This document shows positions 57,515-64,000 of a stretch of 64,000 nucleotides of DNA, in pieces. Each line of letters starts with the position of its first letter. Position 1 is the first letter of the stretch. Source of the DNA: Aquatica leii (taxonomy: Eukaryota > Arthropoda > Insecta > Coleoptera > Lampyridae); assembly GCA_035610365.1 (NCBI GenBank), contig CM069432.1, positions 277,983,482-278,047,481 of the forward strand, read 5' to 3'. The position numbers were made by a program, and so were the translations under genes. The notes under the pieces were generated by a model. The model did not search any database. It was not told where the DNA came from and was given only the letters and a program-made list of their open reading frames with translations.

Positions 57515-58024
57515 TTATATTACGCCGTTTGGGTCAGTGGTTCGTGACGGTTCCGATTCCTTAGTTTTCCGCAACATGTTTTTCCATATTGGCGCTAGAT
57601 CGATTCCATTATCCCTATTAAAATTGTCGTACTTCTGGATTTCAATGGCTTTCTTGTATAGTCTAGGCCAGAAGTTTTGGGATTTAGCCAACATTGTTGC
57701 CTCTTTAAATTTTATCGTGTGACCGGTGTCTAAAAAGTGTTCCTCAACAGCAGATCTTGTGTTATGTTTCTTTGTATCCGCTTTATGTTCTTTTAATGTG
57801 GTAGTTATGTTGCGTCCCGTTTGTCCTATGTAAGCCAGCCCACACGAACAAGGGATGTGGTAGACCCCTGGTTCCTCGAGTAGTGCTTTTGATTCTTTTG
57901 ATTTTGAGAAATTGGCGGCTATTTTATTTGTTGCAGCGAAGATCACTTTGATCTTTTTCCTTCTAAGTATCCTGGCTATTTTATCCGTGGAGGCTTTTAT
58001 GTAAGGAAGGAAGGAAGTTGCCAC
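57515..58024 (-). pseudogene. GIY-YIG endonuclease domain of the Penelope-like element
   Basis: In this 169-residue frame GVYHIPCSCGLAYIGQTGRN (residues 53-72) holds the GIY and YIG motifs, the CxC pair and the conserved arginine. LKEHKADTKKH and AVEEHFLDTGH add the histidines that complete the zinc-binding insertion of Penelope nucleases. The catalytic glutamate is probably in AIEIQKY near residue 128. The domain nicks target DNA for insertion. Upstream the frame overlaps the RT fragment at 57997-58296 by 28 bp in another frame, so one frameshift separates them. The nuclease domain itself looks intact. Confidence 0.9.
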
Positions 58025-58400
58025 GGGTTCCTCCTTCTCCTTCTCTCCTTCTTTTGTACGTCTGCTTTTCTGAAACCGTTTTTTATTAAGGCGTTTGTTA
58101 GGTGACCTAGCTCGGTCTTTAACGTGTTCGGTTCACTGATCGCCTTGGCCTTGTGTACTAAAGTTTTTAGAACTGCAAACTTCTGAGCTGGATGATGATG
58201 TGATTCGGCGTTAAGGTATCTGTCAGTATGTGTCGGTTTTTTATATACTTGATGTCCCAATTTGTTGATCTTATTTCGAGTGACCAGTACGTCCAAGAAC
58301 GGAATGCTTCTGTTTGTTTCCTTTTACATGGTGAATTTGATGTTGAAATCTAACTGGTTGATGTGATTCAGAAGGTTGTGTAGTGTTTTTGTTCCATGAG
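57997..58400 (-). pseudogene. Penelope RT C-terminal fragment
   Basis: FNIKFTM (about 58330-58360) and IPFLDVLVTRNKINKLGHQVYKKP-like sequence with THTDRYLNAESHHHPAQK are the palm-thumb end of a Penelope reverse transcriptase. Everything upstream, including the catalytic aspartates, is absent. Confidence 0.85.
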
Positions 58401-58412
58401 ATCAAATTACAA

Positions 58413-58587
58413 GGATCCTATATCTTCAGTTTCAGTTTTTTCTGAAGAAGACAGCGACATGACTATCGAAACGTCAAGCATTGTTAATTTTTCAAAGTTT
58501 GTAAATTTTCTAAGTTTTATAAATTTTGTGAACAGTGTAAATATGGAACGCGGTTCAAAACCCGAAAATAATTATTTGTTAAAAAAT
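58413..58587 (+). repeat. Inverted pseudo-LTR copy of the Penelope-like element
   Basis: Reverse complement of 57330-57505 with a few substitutions. In its hammerhead-like core (58442-58472) the central helix has two mismatches (GACAGC against ACTATC), so this copy is probably inactive. Confidence 0.82.
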
Positions 58588-58619
58588 CATGGCCGTGAAA
58601 GCCTCAAAAATAAAATTTA

Positions 58620-59395
58620 AAAAAAATGTATTTATTTGTGCTTAAGGATCAAAAAAACCCTAATTTAGGAGTAAAATATTTATTTGCATAAATTGTTACA
58701 TTATTTTCTAAAATTAAGAAATTCTCATCTAAAACTTTGTAATTAGTGTTTTTTAACTAATTTTCGTGAAATCATTAATAACATCAAAATATTAAATATT
58801 TCTGTTTATATTTTAGCTTAAATAGCTTTTTAATGATGTAGATTTTGATTTACAAATAATAAACGTTAATTTAAAAGTTTTGTGAAGGAATCGTTTTTTA
58901 TTTAGACACAAAGACACCGTACGCACATCATTCTTTATTTCATATTTGCAATAATTGCGTATTTTATCAATAAAACATTATTGAAATTCCAAAATGATTG
59001 CCTGTGCTTCTATTGTTTGGTTTAAAAAAAATGTTTGGTGACAAATTTGTAGAAGCAGAAGAGTTATTTATATTATTACTTGGTTGAAAAACATACATTT
59101 TTAACGGATGCCATTGTATTTTTTTTTTCGTTTTAATTATTTATTATTATCATAATTTAAATTTATGCATTGTAACGTTTGATTTTATATTTCAATTGTC
59201 ACTCGAACCCATATGCATTTACTGGTTCTTTTTCAAGTTCAAACTGCTTAATGTATTCCAGTTTTAAATCGATTCAATCACAAGTATATTTGTCTTATGA
59301 CTTATTTCGTAGTTTAAAATGGCGTCATAGATTCATCGTATCGATTCAACATTGTTTAAAAATCTCAGAGATATCGCATAGCATAGGGAGTTGCC
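58620..59395. other. No gene recognised
   Basis: AT-rich. The right part may already belong to the LTR of the next element, but no second LTR copy is in view. Confidence 0.45.
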
Positions 59396-59402
59396 ACTCT
59401 CG

Positions 59403-59410
59403 CTATAAAT
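59403..59410 (+). promoter_or_regulatory. TATA box, probably in an LTR
   Basis: CGCTATAAATAG stands about 700 bp before a primer binding site on the same strand, as expected inside the U3 of a long LTR. Confidence 0.45.
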
Positions 59411-60114
59411 AGTTCGTAGAAGATTTGTAAATCATGGCATTGTAGTAGAAAAAGGAATTTTTTTCGAGTTTGACGTCGTCAACCATCGCATACATAGATA
59501 TGAACTTTGTTGCTTCGTTAATAGTATCAGTTTTGGAGAATGCACATTGATTGCATTTTTTTACCATCACTTTTGTTGTACTATAATTTATTGGAAAAAA
59601 ATAAGCATTCGTCGTAATATTTATAGCATTTGTTGTAAAACAAAGCATCGTAATTACATCGTAATTCAAAAAACATAGATTTCGTATTTAGATCTGAAAG
59701 ATCAAAATTGATTTGAGATACATTAATATCATCGCAGTATTTTGTAAATAAATTAGTTTTATAATTTAAAAATATTAAGTAAGTATTAGTTTACTCATTT
59801 AAACCATTGTAATTTGATTTCATTGCATTGATGTGAAGCTGTGAAATAATTTTATATTTGGTGTAAATATTCTCAATGTTTTGTATGGTTAATTTTTTTT
59901 GTTGGTTTATTAAATTTGTGCATTTAGATAATAGGTTTTTATGTTTTGTGTTTTATATTCTTAATCCCAAAATCAAATGCTCAAGTGTTAGTAAAAATTG
60001 ATAACGAACTGTAACTCGAACCTGTAAATTCTCTAATATTAGTCTAAAAATGCAGTAATTGAAATTGTTCAAATCGTTTTGTTTTGTATAGAATAACAGT
60101 TATGATTACATATT

Positions 60115-60132
60115 TGGCGCCCGAGTAGGGAC
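60115..60132 (+). other. Primer binding site, tRNA-Lys type
   Basis: TGGCGCCCGAGTAGGGAC follows GATTACA by a few bases. It differs from the site at 51391 by one base, so the LTR presumably ends at about 60110. This anchors the start of the internal region of the element at 60213-61190. Confidence 0.72.
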
Positions 60133-60212
60133 GACATTTTCGTGTAACGGAAATAGTTTGTAATTTGTAGTTCGTTTTTTTTTTATTTTTTAGAATTGCA
60201 TAAATTATCATA

Positions 60213-61190
60213 ATGGTTAAAGTAGGTTTTCTACTGGTAGCTTTAAAAAGCAAAAGGGAAGATTTGTTTTCAAATATTCATGCAATCTATGACCAACTGC
60301 AGGCATTAACAATTGATACATTGTCAGAATTTAGTAGTCAATATAATCGACTTTCTAAATTAAAAGAAAAATTTGATTCAGTTACCCAACGTACTAGGAA
60401 AACCAATGTTCTTAATGTTGACGTTTCTTTGAATTGAAACACATTACAGTCTGTTATCATTGCTTGCATTATCTGAAAGTTTATCTGTTTCAGCAAACGC
60501 TAATTCAGTAGTAAATTTGTCGACGTTTTCGACGTATTTTCTTCTGTATAGATTTACCTAATTTTAGTGGTCAGCTAAAGTAATTGCCAAATTTAATTTT
60601 TTTATTTGATTCGTACCAAAAAAAAACGGTCAAAAATATTATTGTACGGTCTAAAAGTAAATCAGTTCCACAGTGGTCGAAACAAGTTTGTTCGCGTTTT
60701 GAAGTTTTGAAATCCGTAATTACTTTTGAGAAAACAGTTAGACCACCTCATCCGTGTTATAACTGTAAAAGACCTTATTTATTTAAACATTGTAATAAAC
60801 CAATAGATTCACATTGTCATGTATGTGGGAAACCAGGACTTACCAAATTGATATGTTCTAATTGATAGTAGATTCGATAATTGTAGTAATTCGCAAATTT
60901 TGAATGATAGTTGTAGTAGTTTGCCGAAATTAGTTGGACTCGTATTATATAACTCGTTACAAATGACACACAACGACAGTTATGGTAGTTTCTACTGAAA
61001 ACATTCCAAAATTATAGAAAATAATGGTTTCTTCCAGTTTTGTTACCGGATCACAGTGAATCTAAAACATTTTTTGTAGTATTTGATAGTAGCTTTAGTC
61101 TATCTTATATAGGGAAAGACGTAGCTACCACACTTTTACAATTAGGATACAAGCCTATTAGAGTTTGTACCATTCTTCGCTAAGTCAGTA
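60213..61190 (+). pseudogene. gag: Gag-protease remnant of an LTR retrotransposon
   Basis: ATG at 60213 opens a helical N-terminal frame (LKSKREDLFSNIHAIYDQL, then YNRLSKLKEKFDSV), typical of insect BEL/Pao or Ty3 gags. IDLPNFSGQL at about 60548-60578 marks the gag core start, but most of the core is deleted. 60584-60865 ends with two zinc knuckles, CYNCKRPYLFKHC and CHVCGKPGLTKLIC. About 61075-61170 reads VFDSSFSLSYIGKDVATTL, a degenerate protease. No RT follows. Whether it is BEL or Ty3 cannot be settled from this. Confidence 0.72.
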
Positions 61191-61779
61191 AACTCAGACA
61201 CTACAACAATTACAATTTTTTTTTTAAATTCTTGGGAAACGGAAATTTACATTCCAGTTCTTCCATTTGCTTTCAATGTCGATATCCTTATTGTTTGGTT
61301 TTGATAGTATTTCAAAATCGAGAAAATATGTACCAATTCATACTTGGATATATACGGTGGTTTGAGAATGAGCCTCAAAATTATTTTGAATTTTTTTTAT
61401 GTGCCTGATAGTTACAGTTTTGAACGATTTTTTGATTTGTAGGTCTAATTTGTTTGTTTTTTCACTGGTATGTTTTAGTTTCGAACTCTTGTCGTAACCC
61501 TAGAATCCGTGGGGTAAGATTCTGAGTAGTCTACTCACCGGAGACAATTTTTTTTAGGAAATTTGACATAACATTAATATTATTGAGTATTTCGCGTTTG
61601 TTGCCAGGCGTTCAGTCGATCACTCTGAAACAGACGCTGTTTTGAGCCGTTCTCAAGCAGGTAGATGCTTTTTTCTTAAGATGGTTTTGATCCACCATGA
61701 GTATATTATTTCCACGGTACTCGCCATATCTAGTTAGCATTCCCGTATTTGCTACCTGGGGAAGCGTCCAATTGAAGAC

Positions 61780-61985
61780 TGGCAACCCCGTAAAAGTAAC
61801 AGATAATAAAGAAAGAATAGCATCCCGAAAATGGAGATATACTGTTCATGTAACGAGAAGTGATGTAACCCGATGAGGCCGTAATATAATAAATTGGAGG
61901 CCATACGAAGACAAAAAACAAAAGAGGACGATTACCAATGCTATGGTACGACGATTTCAAAAGAAAAGTTCAAAGTTTTTGACAC
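61780..61985 (+). pseudogene. LINE RT tail remnant
   Basis: RKWRYTVHVTRSDVTR and NWRPYEDKKQKR, followed in a shifted frame by RGRLPMLWYDDFKRKV, match the conserved end of many LINE reverse-transcriptase ORFs (the WAGHVARM...WRP..RKRGRP..RW.DDI pattern). There is one frameshift and no further LINE sequence. Confidence 0.7.
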
Positions 61986-62204
61986 AATTTCCATGTAGAT
62001 ACAGAAATAAAGTAATTCTTAACATGTCCCTGACCTTAAAAAGCAAAACTTTTTTTTTAAAAAAAGGACTATACTAAGCAAAACAACCAACAATGTAAAA
62101 TACATAAAAAAATTTTGGCCAACGATAATTATACTGTAATAAAAACAAATGTCATTTTCTTGCACTGACTGAGTCTATGGGCAAAAAAATTTTTAGTAAA
62201 ATGC

Positions 62205-64000
62205 GCGGCGCCCTACTTCTGATACTGTTTACACCATCACTACCGGGATATAATTGTACAATGCGACCTAGTTTTCAGCGTAGTGTTTGAAGGTTATCCG
62301 CCTCAAGAAGAACTAGCGTACTTTCTTGCAGCTCGGAACCATTTGATCTCCATTTTACGCGTTGTTGAAGTGTTGAGACGTATTCTTTGCTACAATTTTT
62401 CCATATGCGTTGATGTAACTGTTGTATATGTTGGTAGAAGGTAAGTTAGGATTCTTTCAGTTTGCCGACGTTCGGATTCAGTAGAGACGTGAGAGGTTAC
62501 CAAACGAGAAAGTGAGAAGGAGTTAAGGGCTGGAGATTATTGGAATTAGAAGATAGGGGGGATAGTATAAGACAATTAAGAGCTGTTTCTACTAAACAAG
62601 TAACGTGGTAAACTCTTCGTGAGTTAAAATTTCATTACTTACGGTTCGCTTGATGTGCTGCTTGGTTGATTCAATTCCAGCTTCCCACAAACCACCAAAG
62701 TGAGAACTATGCGCGGGTATGAAATTTAATTCAGTTTCCTCACTAACAGCCGCGTCAGACAATGGCAAAGCATTTTTATTTAAAAATGTGGCTAATTCTT
62801 TAAGTTGAGAATTAGCGCCAAAAAGTTAATCCCGTTATCGGAGATGGCACGCAGGGGCTTACCTCTGCGGGACACAACAACGTCGAAGAGTCATAATGAA
62901 GGCTTCAAAAGGCAAACATGTGAGTAACCCTAAGTGTACAGGTTTTGTTGCAAACGAATGAACACAGATATGACTTGTTAAGTTTGGATCCATGACTTTG
63001 CGATCCTTAATTTAGAATGGTCCGCCATAATCAACCCCCGTAATATTAAAGAGTAAAGAAGGCTCTACACGAGATAAAGGCAAGTTTCCCATATTGCGTG
63101 CTAGAAAGCTTGGCGAAAGTCGAAAACATTTAATAGGACTCCCCGCTTGACAAGACATCGGCCTAAATAACAGTAATTGAGGGGTTGCATGGAGCATTCG
63201 TAGATGCTCTTGAGTAACAATAAGTTTAGGGAGGTGATGCTTTCCAAAAATTATGAGAAGAAAATTGTGAGTTACCAAGACGTCTTCCAACACAAATGAC
63301 ACCATCATTATCAATAGCAGTATTTAAATTAAGAAGTACTGATGACCTTTTCAATGGTTAATTGGCTTGTAATTATTTTATTTCATCTGGAAATGTTTCT
63401 ATTTTAAAGATTTTGATCAAGCGCAAGAGAGCGGATCTTTCAATGATTGTATTACGATCTTTAGTCAAGGTAAAAAAATTTCTGCAAAATCCAAGGCTAA
63501 AGATTATCACCCTTTTCAAACGTTTTAAATTGGAGTAGTTAGTGATAGGTATTAAAAAATAAACTACTATAACATAAGATTTTAAAACCCTTTTTATTTC
63601 AGGAATGTTTGAGCTTATGGAGAAAGATTCAGGCCATGTAACTTCTTTCTCTATAAATCATGATGGACCGTACCACCAAAGGTCAGCACATCTCAAAGCT
63701 TGAGGAGTGATACCTCTCGATAGTAGATCGGTCGGATTCCCGTTGGTAGACACATGTCTCCAAACAGCATTGGATGTGCGTGTATGTCGAAAACGCGATT
63801 GCAAACAAAGGTCTTTAAAAGATTCGACATAGTTTTTAACCACCTAAGTACTATAGTAGAATCCGAGTTGTCAGCACCAGTAAGAAGGTCATTCACATAA
63901 AAATCGGATTTACTTATTTGAGAAATTAGTAGTTCAGTGATCTCACATTCTACGCCGAGTTGATGCAAGCCAAGAATTACCAGAAACGAGGCAGAAACAG
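62205..64000 (-). pseudogene. BEL/Pao pol remnant, internally deleted, continues past the window
   Basis: On the minus strand from the right: 63693-63968 begins HQLGVECEITELLISQISK and has the RT active site as FYVNDLLTGAD, where the first catalytic aspartate is replaced by asparagine. WRHVSTNGNPTDLLSRGITP and LWWYGPS follow at 63658-63843, so a large part of RT and RNase H is missing between them. 63012-63314 holds the integrase zinc region and GVDYGGPF. 62210-62400 has LQQRVKWRSNGSELQ, STLVLLEADNLQTL and LGRIVQLYPGSDGVN, the DUF5641-type end. Gag lies beyond the right edge if it exists. Confidence 0.83.

Larger units (their letters stand above)
57330..58587 (-). mobile_element. Penelope-like element, 5' truncated, with inverted terminal copies
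   Basis: RT C-terminal and GIY-YIG coding sequence on the minus strand (57515-58400) is enclosed by a repeat of about 175 bp in inverted orientation: 57330-57505 and 58413-58587, differing at only a few positions. Penelope-like elements are known for such pseudo-LTRs, which may be direct or inverted. Most of RT is missing, so this is a severely truncated copy, although the repeats are similar enough to suggest moderate age. Confidence 0.88.

Noticed and set aside
1..64000. CRISPR arrays, operons or bacterial promoters
   Set aside because: No regularly spaced repeats; gene content and introns are eukaryotic.

Overview
The window is AT-rich nuclear DNA from an insect or another arthropod. I found no convincing host gene, tRNA or rRNA. 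Almost everything recognisable is a transposable element: BEL/Pao and Ty3-type LTR retrotransposons, non-LTR retrotransposons (LINEs), a Penelope-like element, pogo-like, hAT, PIF/Harbinger and Transib DNA transposons, and one TIR element whose protein I cannot place. This mix, with introns inside transposase genes, points to an arthropod; a beetle-like genome is a guess.

Layout. 1-4525: a pogo-like transposon (1399-4340, TA target duplication) sits inside an older inverted repeat. 4343-9022: gene-free AT-rich DNA. 9028-15220: a complete but mutated BEL/Pao retrotransposon on the minus strand with two LTRs and a 5-bp target duplication. 15226-18333: no recognised gene. 18337-19708: a short Harbinger element with the tail of a transposase. 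20816-23157: a TIR element of unclear class, coding on the minus strand. 23179-28901: a decayed hAT element carrying a nested pogo-like element (23523-25952) whose transposase ends in a PHD finger. 29312-40690: an old minus-strand Ty3 element split by a young, apparently intact plus-strand Ty3 element (30974-39831).

41386-43735 and 46480-48690 are two decayed minus-strand LINEs. A plus-strand BEL remnant lies at 44029-45650. 51067-53721 is an LTR retrotransposon that has lost nearly all of pol. 54378-56532 is a Transib (RAG1-related) transposon with RSS-like CACAGTG ends and all three catalytic acidic residues visible. 57330-58587 is a truncated Penelope-like element with inverted terminal copies and a hammerhead-like core. 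59400-61190 is a plus-strand LTR element remnant. A further minus-strand BEL runs from about 62200 off the right edge.

The most informative items are the young Ty3 element with a textbook -1 frameshift signal (slippery GGGAAAC, 8-nt spacer, 10-bp stem), the Transib relic, the TIR element carrying a protein type otherwise seen as uncharacterised multicopy arthropod genes, and the dense arrays of short motifs inside the ends of both pogo-like elements. Insertion order can be read from nesting: old Ty3 before young Ty3, hAT before the PHD-type pogo element, and the inverted repeat before the first pogo element.
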